From Salinarimonas sp. (GTDB lineage: Bacteria; Pseudomonadota; Alphaproteobacteria; Rhizobiales; Beijerinckiaceae): DNA of 64,000 bases. The stretch lies in contig NZ_CP157794.1 in assembly GCF_040111675.1 (NCBI RefSeq), positions 3,803,501-3,867,500 on the forward strand, given 5' to 3'. Below the pieces are notes generated by a model. It was not told where the DNA came from and made no database searches. It saw only the letters and a list, made by a program, of their open reading frames with translations. Position numbers and translations under genes: made by a program. Positions 45,597-54,044 of this stretch are shown piece by piece; positions within the stretch are counted from its first letter, which is position 1, and each line of letters opens with the position of its first letter.

Positions 45597-46092
45597 GCCC
45601 CGTGAGCCGGTCTTCGACGACGACAATCCCGAGTGGACCGAGGAGGACTTCGCCAAGGCCCGTCCGCCCGAGGAGTTCCTGCCGCCGGAAGCGCTCGCGC
45701 TCTTCAAGAGAGGCCGTGGACCGCAGAAGGCGCCGACGAAGCGGCTCGTCAGCCTGAGGCTGAGCCCCGACGTTCTGGAGCGCTTCAAGGCGAGCGGGCC
45801 CGGCTGGCAGACCAGGATCGACGGCGTGCTGCGCGAGCACATGCCGGACAGCGGCGAGCACGGAAACGTCCGCGATGCCGGGCTCGAGGCCAAGTACGAC
45901 GAGGAGACGGATGCGCTGTTCGTGCGCGTGGCCGACGGGGCGATCGTCGATTCCGAGGAGGTTCGACCCGGTCTCGTCATCGACTTCGATGCGAGCGGCA
46001 AGATCATCGGCTTCGAGGTGTTGAACGCGCACGAGACGGTGGCGCCGGGCGCGTTCCCGCGTCGGGCGGCGGGAGCGCACGATGAGCGGTGA
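45580..46092 (+). CDS. brnA: BrnA antitoxin fused to DUF2283
   Basis: A 170-residue protein. Residues about 53-88 (KRLVSLRLSPDVLERFKASGPGWQTRIDGVLREH) are the BrnA ribbon-helix-helix, which binds DNA and BrnT. Residues about 103-152 (EAKYDEETDALFVRVADGAIVDSEEVRPGLVIDFDASGKI) are a DUF2283 domain, normally a separate small protein. The N-terminal 45 residues are acidic and disordered-looking. Fusion of the two is unusual. It overlaps brnT by 17 bases and the next gene by 11. Confidence 0.85.
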   Translation: MSDPREPREPVFDDDNPEWTEEDFAKARPPEEFLPPEALALFKRGRGPQKAPTKRLVSLRLSPDVLERFKASGPGWQTRIDGVLREHMPDSGEHGNVRDAGLEAKYDEETDALFVRVADGAIVDSEEVRPGLVIDFDASGKIIGFEVLNAHETVAPGAFPRRAAGAHDER

Positions 46093-46276
46093 TGAGCGCC
46101 CGATCCGCAGCGACCTCGCCAGGATCGACGCGCACGAGATCACGGCGGAGGAATACGCCGAGATTCCCGAGCTGGACGACGCGTTCTTCCAGCGCGCCGA
46201 TCTCTACGAAGGCGACCGCCTCATCCGGCGCGGTCGCCGGCCGGACGAGAGCGAGACGCATCCCGAGCGGGTGTGA
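46082..46276 (+). CDS. Small BrnA N-terminus-like protein
   Basis: A 64-residue protein, third gene of the toxin-antitoxin module. Its sequence (SDLARIDAHEITAEEYAEIPELDDAFFQRADLYEGDRLIRRGRRP) resembles the N-terminal, toxin-facing half of other BrnA antitoxins, but the ribbon-helix-helix half is absent and no continuation was found in other frames. It could be an extra neutraliser or a remnant. It overlaps the fused antitoxin gene by 11 bases and is followed by gltD after 95 bases. Confidence 0.6.
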   Translation: MSGDERPIRSDLARIDAHEITAEEYAEIPELDDAFFQRADLYEGDRLIRRGRRPDESETHPERV

Positions 46277-46371
46277 GGATGACGAGAGACGAAGCGGTCC
46301 GCGCGCGGGCCCGATCGACGAGGACAGCGTGGCCGGGGCGCCGATCGCGCGGGTGACGAGGACGAGGGACG

Positions 46372-47799
<1,428 letters not shown>

Positions 47800-47907
47800 G
47801 GCGGGCCGTCGACGTTTCGCCACCTTCGTGGTCCAGGGCTCGTCTTAAGCCTTCGTCAACCATGCGGGCGCAGCCTACCCCCTGCGCCCCGAGGACGATC
47901 CCAGCCG

Positions 47908-48558
47908 ATGACGCGTCTTCCCGCCCTGCTCGCCGCCGCCTTCGCCGCCGCGCTTCTCGCGGCGGGTCCCGCGGCGGCGCATCCCCATGTCTGGGTCGAG
48001 ACGAAGAGCGCGATCGTCCACGACGCGGCGGGGCGCGTCACGGCGGTGAACCACGTCTGGACCTTCGACGAGGGCTACACCGCCTTCCTCGTCCAGGGCC
48101 TCGACGAGAACGGCGACGGCGCCTACTCGTCCGAGGAGCTGGCCGAGCTCGCGGAGCTGAACGCCACCTCCCTCGTCGATTTCGATTATTTCACCTTCCT
48201 CAAGACCGACGGCGACGAGCGGCTCTTCGCGACGCCGACGGACTACCGCCTCGTCCACGACGGCGCGAACGCGACGCTGCACTTCACCCTGCCGCTCGAG
48301 GAGCCGGCCGAGGCCGAGACGGCTTTGGTGCTCGAGGTCTACGACCCGACCTTCTTCGTCTCCTTCCGCATGGTGGACGGCGAGGACGCCGTCACCCTCG
48401 CCGGCGGGCCGGAAGGCTGTGCGCTCGACATCGCCCGGGCGAGCGAGGTGCGGCTCGACCAGTTCCAGAACCTGTCCGAGGCCTTTTTCGAGGCGATGAC
48501 CGCGCCGGAAGAGCTCGGCGTCGACATCGTCAACCGGGCGCTCGTCGCCTGCCCGTGA
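47908..48558 (+). CDS. DUF1007 family periplasmic protein
   Basis: A 216-residue exported protein with signal MTRLPALLAAAFAAALLAAGPAAA and the DUF1007 opening HPHVWVETKSAIVHDAAGRV. It then has VNHVWTFDEGYTAFLVQGLD, DENGDGAYSSEELAELAE (an EF-hand-like acidic loop) and CALDIARAS. DUF1007 genes are usually paired with NicO-type nickel/cobalt permeases, as here (9 bases to the next gene), so it probably helps metal uptake or export. A near-match to a CtrA site is upstream, unproven. Confidence 0.87.
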   Translation: MTRLPALLAAAFAAALLAAGPAAAHPHVWVETKSAIVHDAAGRVTAVNHVWTFDEGYTAFLVQGLDENGDGAYSSEELAELAELNATSLVDFDYFTFLKTDGDERLFATPTDYRLVHDGANATLHFTLPLEEPAEAETALVLEVYDPTFFVSFRMVDGEDAVTLAGGPEGCALDIARASEVRLDQFQNLSEAFFEAMTAPEELGVDIVNRALVACP

Positions 48559-48566
48559 GGGACACG

Positions 48567-49601
48567 ATGGACGCGCGCTCCCCCGCCGCCTTCCGCGCCG
48601 CCTCCCTCGCCGCGCCCGCATCCCGCCCGTGGCTGCGGATCGCGCTCGCGATCGGGGCTGTGGCGCTCGTCGCGGGGCTCGGCGCGCTCATGATCTGGCT
48701 GTTCCTCCCCCCTCCCCCGCCGCCGCGGCCCGTGCCCTTCGGCGTCGGCGTGCCCGAGGCCGCGCCGGCGACCGGAGGCTTCGGCGCGGCGCTCGCGGCG
48801 TTCCAGAGCGCGTTCTACGACGGGCTGCGCGGGGCGGTCGCCTCGCTGAAGGAGAGCGGGGCGGCGCTGCCGACCCTGGTGGGCCTCGGCTTCGCCTACG
48901 GCGTCTTCCACGCCGCCGGGCCGGGGCACGGCAAGGCGGTGATCGCGGCCTACCTCGTCGCCGACGGGCGCGCGGCCTGGAAGGGCTTCGGGCTCTCGCT
49001 CGCGGCGGCGCTGCTGCAGGCGGTGGTCGCCATCACCCTCGTGCTCGGCGCGAGCCTCCTCCTCTCCGCCACCGCCCGGCAGATGGACGCCGCGACGCGC
49101 GCGATCGAGACCGCGAGCTTCGCCGCGGTGGCGCTGATGGGCGCCGTCGTGGTCTGGCGCAAGGCCGGAGCGCTGGCGCGGCTCGCGGCCTTCGCGCCCG
49201 GGATGGCTGCGCCGCCCGGCTGCGACGACGGCTGCGCGCACCTGCCCGACCCGCAGACGCTCTCGCGCATGACGAGCCTGCGCGAGCAGGCGGGCGTCGT
49301 CGTCGCGGCGGGCCTGCGGCCCTGCGCCGGGGCGGTCGTCGTCCTGGTCTTCGCCCTGTCGCAGGGCCTCGCCTGGGCCGGCATCGCGGCGACGCTCGCC
49401 ATGGCGCTCGGCACCGCGCTGACGACGGGGCTCATCGCCACGATCGCCGTCCTGGCGAAGCGCGTGGCGCTCGGCCTCGCCGGCGGCCGCGGCACGGCCG
49501 GCGCGCTCGCTATGGGCGCGCTGGAGCTCCTAGCCGGGGCCTTCGTGCTGGTGGTGGGCCTGGCGCTGCTGATCGGGGTCTCGCAGGTGGCGGCGCTCTG
49601 A
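48567..49601 (+). CDS. Nickel/cobalt transporter, NicO/RcnA family
   Basis: A 344-residue inner-membrane protein with about 7 helices. The metal-binding signature YGVFHAAGPGHGKAVIAAYLV is complete, and RPCAGAVVVLVFALSQGLAWAGIAA is the second conserved motif. The central loop CDDGCAH has Cys and His that may bind metal. Relatives move Ni2+ or Co2+. It is co-transcribed with the DUF1007 gene. Whether it exports or imports is open. A repeat element follows. Confidence 0.88.
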   Translation: MDARSPAAFRAASLAAPASRPWLRIALAIGAVALVAGLGALMIWLFLPPPPPPRPVPFGVGVPEAAPATGGFGAALAAFQSAFYDGLRGAVASLKESGAALPTLVGLGFAYGVFHAAGPGHGKAVIAAYLVADGRAAWKGFGLSLAAALLQAVVAITLVLGASLLLSATARQMDAATRAIETASFAAVALMGAVVVWRKAGALARLAAFAPGMAAPPGCDDGCAHLPDPQTLSRMTSLREQAGVVVAAGLRPCAGAVVVLVFALSQGLAWAGIAATLAMALGTALTTGLIATIAVLAKRVALGLAGGRGTAGALAMGALELLAGAFVLVVGLALLIGVSQVAAL

Positions 49602-49618
49602 GCTCGTTGAAAAGAGAT

Positions 49619-49797
49619 GTCATCCCGGACGCCGAAGGCGATCCGGGACCCGGAACCGCGACGTCGGCCTCGAGCGCGCATCGCGCGCTCGGTGCGCCGC
49701 GGGTCGGAACGTCGACGGCGTGCGACGCGGCCTGAAGGCCGCGGCACGAGCGTCGGTGTCTATGGGTCCCGGGTCGCCGTTCGGCGCCCGGGATGAC
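49619..49797. repeat. 179-bp terminal-inverted-repeat element, copy 2
   Basis: The reverse complement of copy 1 (37902-38079), with strong identity at both ends and in the core AAGGCCGCGGC. Ends are GTCATCCCGGAC and GCCCGGGATGAC. Its right end overlaps the end of the phospholipase D gene at 49760, so it provides that gene's stop codon. It fills the convergent gap after the NicO gene. Confidence 0.82.
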
Positions 49798-51385
49798 ATC
49801 GATCTGCGATCTCCGATATCGGCCGATCCGAACGGCGCCGCGGCTCCGAGCGGAGCGCCCGCGCCAATCCCCATCCCGCGAGCGCCCCGAGCGCACCCAG
49901 AGCCAGCCAATGTCCGGCCGAGAGCCGCGCCGGGCCGGCGCGGCGCTTCCACGGACGCCAGGCGTCGTCCGGCGCGGGCGGGTCGCCGAGATGGTGGGCC
50001 GCGGTGAGGGCGCCGAGCGGTCCGGCGCCGCGCGGCGCGAGCCGGCACAGCCGTCTCCCGCGGTCGAGCGCCTCGATGGCCGGGATCAAGCCGCCATGGG
50101 CGAGCCGCGCCGCCCGCAGCGCCGCGGGGTCGACACCTAGGAAATGCGCCGGCAGCCGGTCGGCGAGGGCGTCGATCGCCGCGCGGGTCGCCTCCGCGGA
50201 CAGTCCCGGCTCGGCCTCGATCGCGACGTCGAGCTCGGTATCGAAGCCGAGCGAGCGATTGTTGAGGTTGGCCGAGCCGATGCGCACGAGGCGATCGTCG
50301 ACCAGCATCACCTTGGCGTGGACGATGGTGGCCCGCCCGTCCGGCGCGTGGGGCGCGTAGGCGCGGAAGCGGCCGTGCCGATCGACGGCGGTCAGGTGCG
50401 CCACGAGCGCGTCGCGGGCGGAATCCATCACCATGCGGTCGAAATAGCTCGGCGAATGCGGCGAGAGCACCGCGACGATCTCCGGCCCGTCGGGCTCCGC
50501 CAGCCGCGCGGCGAGGGCCTCGCCGATGGCGGGCGCGGCGAGATACTGGTTCTCGAGATAGATCAGCCGCCGCGCCGAACGAATCGCCGCGAGGGCGAGG
50601 CGCTCGCCCTCGCGCACCGCCGGCCGGTCGCGATGGCCCGGCGCGGCGCGACTGATCCCGGCGCGGATCTCGGTGAGATCCGGCGCGACCGAGGCCGGCC
50701 AGGGGTCGCGCCGCGGCGGCGGGGGCGCGGGGGCGGTCTCGCCCGTCGCCTCGGCCCAGCGCCGCCGGGCGAGATCGCCCAGGGACGCAGCGGCGTCGGC
50801 GTCGAGCATCAGCGTGACGCCGTGATGCGGGGGATGCGCCTCGCCCGTCGAGGCGGCCCGCAGCCGGTTCACCCCGCGATGGGCGCGCGTGTCCCAGCGG
50901 TCCGGCGCGAAATCGTCGCCCGAGACGAAGGCGAGCGCGTCGTCGACGACGAGGAGCTTCTGGTGGTGGCAGGCGCCGAAAGGCAGGTCGTCGGCGAGCT
51001 TGAGGCGGATGCGCGGGTCGAGCCAGAGGGCGGCGCGCTGGGGGAAGAGGTCGCGCGTCACCGAGATCGGCCAGACCATGTCCCAGATGTGGAGGCGCAC
51101 GTCGAGATCCGGGTTGCGGGCGATCGCCGCGTTCAGCACCGCGCCGATCGTGTCGGGCTCCCCCGGCGCGGCCCGGCGCGGGTCGAGCCGGGTGCGCGGA
51201 TCGAAGGCCCAGCCGAGCACGATCACCTGACGTTCGGCCTGCGCGATCGCCTGCTTGGCCAGCGCGAAATAGCGGGCGTTGTCGAGGATCACCGCCGCCC
51301 GCCGCGCGCGCGGCGCGCGCCAGCAGGTGTCGCCGGGGCGCAGCAGCGGACCGGGGGCGGGCAGAAGCGAGGCGGGCGCGTCCAT
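49760..51385 (-). CDS. Phospholipase D family protein, repeat-derived C-terminus
   Basis: A 541-residue protein with two HKD phosphodiesterase motifs: HHQKLLVVDDALAFVSGDD and VHAKVMLVDDRLVRIGSANLNNRS, which together form one active site that cuts phospholipids or nucleic acid backbones. A C-terminal helix (GHWLALGALGALAGWGLARAL) is a likely membrane anchor. The last residues, about HPGRRTATRDP, and the stop TAG are encoded by the repeat element at 49619-49797. Start is ATG at 51385, with no good ribosome binding site; a longer start at 51511 is possible. The RES/Xre operon lies just upstream. Confidence 0.85.
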   Translation of the reverse strand: MDAPASLLPAPGPLLRPGDTCWRAPRARRAAVILDNARYFALAKQAIAQAERQVIVLGWAFDPRTRLDPRRAAPGEPDTIGAVLNAAIARNPDLDVRLHIWDMVWPISVTRDLFPQRAALWLDPRIRLKLADDLPFGACHHQKLLVVDDALAFVSGDDFAPDRWDTRAHRGVNRLRAASTGEAHPPHHGVTLMLDADAAASLGDLARRRWAEATGETAPAPPPPRRDPWPASVAPDLTEIRAGISRAAPGHRDRPAVREGERLALAAIRSARRLIYLENQYLAAPAIGEALAARLAEPDGPEIVAVLSPHSPSYFDRMVMDSARDALVAHLTAVDRHGRFRAYAPHAPDGRATIVHAKVMLVDDRLVRIGSANLNNRSLGFDTELDVAIEAEPGLSAEATRAAIDALADRLPAHFLGVDPAALRAARLAHGGLIPAIEALDRGRRLCRLAPRGAGPLGALTAAHHLGDPPAPDDAWRPWKRRAGPARLSAGHWLALGALGALAGWGLARALRSEPRRRSDRPISEIADRCHPGRRTATRDP

Positions 51386-51429
51386 GGGGGGAGGACGCGA
51401 AGGGGCCGGCGGGGGTTCCGGGCGGGGGG

Positions 51430-51948
51430 TCAGCGCCAGGACGAATCGTCCCGGGGAAGCCGACCACGGTCGTCGACCACCTTTATTCTGTGCGGTAAAT
51501 CGGGTCCCCAACGCCAGAGAACGACGTTCGACTCATCGTCCGCGACGCCCGGTGCGAAGCTCGGTACGATAGCCCCGGCGGCACCGGCGCGTTGGAGGCG
51601 GTCGGCGACGACCCAACTGGGCGGGATGCCTCCGCGTGACGCCACATCTTCCCAAGCGCAGGAGAGATCCGCGGGCGATACCCCGTGGGCGAGACGCTCG
51701 GCGGGGTCTGTCAGATCCACGATGTCCTCGCAGTCGATTTCATAAGCGCAGATCGTTTTCGGCTGCGGCTTGAAAGCGAAACCCTGCTGGGCCTCGAGCC
51801 ACGCGGTCTCGAGCGCCCGCGCCAGGTAGAGGGCCGGTACTCCCCGTCTATTGAAACGCCCCCCTTGTCGACGCGCGCCTTCGCCCGAGGTCGGCACGAA
51901 CGCCCAACCGGGGTCGTGCGCGCGAGAAAGAAGCCCCCTTAGTCTCAC
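51430..51948 (-). CDS. RES domain toxin
   Basis: A 172-residue RES-domain toxin, a family whose members degrade NAD+ or modify targets. The conserved Arg, Tyr and Glu are in GGRFNRRGVPALYLARALETAWLEA (Arg31, Tyr41, Glu47 or 52). The C-terminus SNVVLWRWG is typical. It lies 7 bases after its antitoxin gene on the same strand. Base use is lower in G+C than surroundings (51721-51780 is 31 of 60), fitting a mobile gene pair. Confidence 0.9.
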   Translation of the reverse strand: MRLRGLLSRAHDPGWAFVPTSGEGARRQGGRFNRRGVPALYLARALETAWLEAQQGFAFKPQPKTICAYEIDCEDIVDLTDPAERLAHGVSPADLSCAWEDVASRGGIPPSWVVADRLQRAGAAGAIVPSFAPGVADDESNVVLWRWGPDLPHRIKVVDDRGRLPRDDSSWR

Positions 51949-51955
51949 GTCCGGA

Positions 51956-52324
51956 TCACGCGAAGCCGCCGACGGCGATCCGAGAGAGGTATGCCTTCAC
52001 ATGCTCGGCTCGCCCCGCCTTGACGAGATCCTCGGCAGTCTGGTCACCGAAGGAGGGTAACGGCTGCGCGCGATACCACGCGAACGCCTGCGGCAGCGAT
52101 CCGGCCCAGGGCTGGACACGAGCGATGATCTCCACCACGTCGCGCAGACGCGCCTGTGTCGTGGCGGACTCCAGACGCGCGGTCTTCGAGACGGCATCGC
52201 GGGATAGACCAGCAGCGCGCGCCAGTTCGAGCTTGGTCACGTGAAGCCGAGCTGAAAGGCGGCTCGGCTCGACCATGCCTTCTCTCGTGATGAGATCGCT
52301 GACGACTTCAGCCGGCATCCCCAT
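51956..52324 (-). CDS. Xre/MbcA/ParS antitoxin (DUF2384)
   Basis: A 122-residue antitoxin that pairs with the RES toxin. An N-terminal helix-turn-helix-like stretch (LSARLHVTKLELARAAGLSRDAVSKTARLES) is followed by the DUF2384 C-terminus (FAWYRAQPLPSFGDQTAEDLVKAGRAEHVKAYL), which holds the toxin. The ATG at 52324 follows GGAGG at good spacing. The antitoxin gene comes first, as usual in RES/Xre pairs, allowing self-control through the inverted repeat upstream. Confidence 0.9.
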   Translation of the reverse strand: MGMPAEVVSDLITREGMVEPSRLSARLHVTKLELARAAGLSRDAVSKTARLESATTQARLRDVVEIIARVQPWAGSLPQAFAWYRAQPLPSFGDQTAEDLVKAGRAEHVKAYLSRIAVGGFA

Positions 52325-52348
52325 GACGCCCCTCCATATGCCTCGTAT

Positions 52349-52380
52349 TCAGGGCGTATAGTGGGGCATCGTCGCCCTGA
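52349..52380 (-). promoter_or_regulatory. Inverted repeat upstream of the Xre/RES operon
   Basis: TCAGGGCG (52349-52356) and CGCCCTGA (52373-52380) form a perfect dyad of 8-bp arms, 16 bases apart, 24 bases before the antitoxin ATG. A TTGTAA that could be the -35 on the minus strand lies next to it. This fits an operator for an Xre-type self-repressor. Confidence 0.55.
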
Positions 52381-52475
52381 TTACAAGTCGACCCGACCGC
52401 GCCACCCCCCTCCCCCCGAACCGTAGCCGCGCGCCGCGCGTTCGTCTCCCGCGATCCCACCCCCGAGGAGACGAC

Positions 52476-53573
52476 GTGACCTCCGGCTTTCTCCGCTTCA
52501 CCATCGGCGCGCTCGTCGTGCTGTTCGCGCTCTCCGTGGCCGAGCCCTATCTCGTGCGGATCTTCTTCGCCGCCGACGAGCCGCGGGCGATCGCGGTGCG
52601 GGGGGATCTCGGCGAGACCGAGATCAACGCCGTCTCCGTGTTCGAGCAGGCCGCGCCGTCCGTGGTGCACGTGTTCGGCCGCTCGGGCGGCGGGCGGAGC
52701 CTGCTCGGGCCGCGGGGCGGGGGCGTGCAGTCCGGCTCGGGCTTCGTCTGGGACCAGGCCGGGCACGTCGTCACCAACAACCACGTGGTCGCGGGCGCGG
52801 ACGAGGTCTCGGTGCGCCTCGCCGACGGGGAGATCGTGCCCGCCAGCATCGTCGGGCGCGCGCCCAACGTCGACATCGCCGTGCTCCAGCTCGCCCGCCC
52901 GACGCGCATCCCGCCGCCGCTGCCCATCGGCTCGTCCGACGATCTCGTGGTGGGCCAATGGACCTACGCCATCGGCAACCCGTTCGGCCTCGACCAGACC
53001 CTGACCACGGGCGTCATCTCCGCCCTCCAGCGCACGCTGCCCACGGGCCGCGGGCGCGAGATCGCCGACGTGATCCAGACCGACGCCGCCATCAATCCCG
53101 GCAATTCCGGCGGGCCGCTGCTCGATTCCGCGGGGCGGATGATCGGGGTGAACACCGCGATCTTCTCGCCGTCGGGCGCGTCCGCCGGCATCGGCTTCGC
53201 CGTGCCGATCGCGGTGGTGAACGACGTGGTGCCGCAGCTGATCACCGAGGGCACGGTGCCGACGCCGGGCATCGGCGTCATCGTCGGCGAGGACGCCATC
53301 GCGCGCCGCCTCGGCATCGAGGGCGTCGTCGTGCTGCGCGTCGTGCGCGGCTCCCCCGCCGAGGACGCCGGCCTCCAGGGGGTCGACATGCAGACCGGCA
53401 CGGTCGGCGACATCATCGTCGCCGTGAACGGCGAGCCGGTGGAGAGCTTCTCGGACCTCACCAGCGCGCTCGCCGAGGTGGGCGTCGGCGAGACCGTGCG
53501 GCTGCTGGTCCTGCGCGGCGGCGAGCCGCGCGAGGTGAGCGTGGAGACGGCGGACGTGTCGGCGCGGCGGTAG
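52476..53573 (+). CDS. HtrA/DegP-like serine protease
   Basis: A 365-residue membrane-anchored protease. One N-terminal helix (FLRFTIGALVVLFALSVA) anchors it with the domain in the periplasm. The catalytic triad is His103 (VTNNHVVAG), Asp133 (PNVDIAVLQL) and Ser211 (INPGNSGGPLLD). One PDZ domain follows (about 255-355: GVVVLRVVRGSPAEDAGLQG, GDIIVAVNGEPV). With one PDZ it resembles DegS more than DegP. No adjacent stress-sigma regulators were seen. It probably cleaves misfolded or signalling proteins. Confidence 0.93.
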   Translation: MTSGFLRFTIGALVVLFALSVAEPYLVRIFFAADEPRAIAVRGDLGETEINAVSVFEQAAPSVVHVFGRSGGGRSLLGPRGGGVQSGSGFVWDQAGHVVTNNHVVAGADEVSVRLADGEIVPASIVGRAPNVDIAVLQLARPTRIPPPLPIGSSDDLVVGQWTYAIGNPFGLDQTLTTGVISALQRTLPTGRGREIADVIQTDAAINPGNSGGPLLDSAGRMIGVNTAIFSPSGASAGIGFAVPIAVVNDVVPQLITEGTVPTPGIGVIVGEDAIARRLGIEGVVVLRVVRGSPAEDAGLQGVDMQTGTVGDIIVAVNGEPVESFSDLTSALAEVGVGETVRLLVLRGGEPREVSVETADVSARR

Positions 53574-53594
53574 ATCCGATCGGTCTACCTCAAG

Positions 53595-53975
53595 TCATTC
53601 GTACTTACACAGCACGGCGTCCGGATTCGTGAAGGGGTTCTCTTGCAGCAACGCACGTCTGTCCGTTCCTGCACATCCGTAAAGAACCCACGCGCGATCG
53701 CAGTCAGCTGGAGCCCCCTCGAACGCGATCAGAGCATCCAAGCAAACGCGACCAACCTCGTCTCCTGAGTTTCCTCTTACAGCGTACCCAAACTCCGCCT
53801 CAAGCGCGTCCTCAGTATCGAGACGCATCTTGAGGGTTGAGCAGGAACCAGATGCCTGCAGCGCCGTGCAGAAATCCGACGTGATGTCTTGCCAGTCCGA
53901 TGGCCGCGCCTCAGCCATGGTCGAAATGGATAAGGCGGCCCCGAGAGCGGTAAGCCATGAACACCATACGCGCAT
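53595..53975 (-). CDS. Unknown secreted Cys-containing protein
   Basis: A 126-residue protein of unknown function. It has a signal peptide (MRVWCSWLTALGAALSISTMAEA), then six mature cysteines (for example FCTALQASGSC, VCLDALIAFEGAPADCDRAW, YGCAG, VLCKYE), suggesting disulfide bonds in the periplasm. The ATG at 53975 follows GAGG; a longer start at 54017 is possible. Base use is lower in G+C than neighbours (53821-53880 is 35 of 60). It is convergent with the protease gene. I do not recognise the family. Confidence 0.65.
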   Translation of the reverse strand: MRVWCSWLTALGAALSISTMAEARPSDWQDITSDFCTALQASGSCSTLKMRLDTEDALEAEFGYAVRGNSGDEVGRVCLDALIAFEGAPADCDRAWVLYGCAGTDRRALLQENPFTNPDAVLCKYE

Positions 53976-54044
53976 GAGAGCCTCTTTAAGCCGTAAGTTG
54001 TAGAGCTTGGCTCTCATGCCCGCGCTGTAAAGATCGGAGTTCTA

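Noticed and set aside
47845..47860. CtrA-like site TTAA-N7-TCAAC before the DUF1007 gene
   Set aside because: The spacing is right but one base differs from TTAAC and it is a single short match; not enough to claim cell-cycle control.
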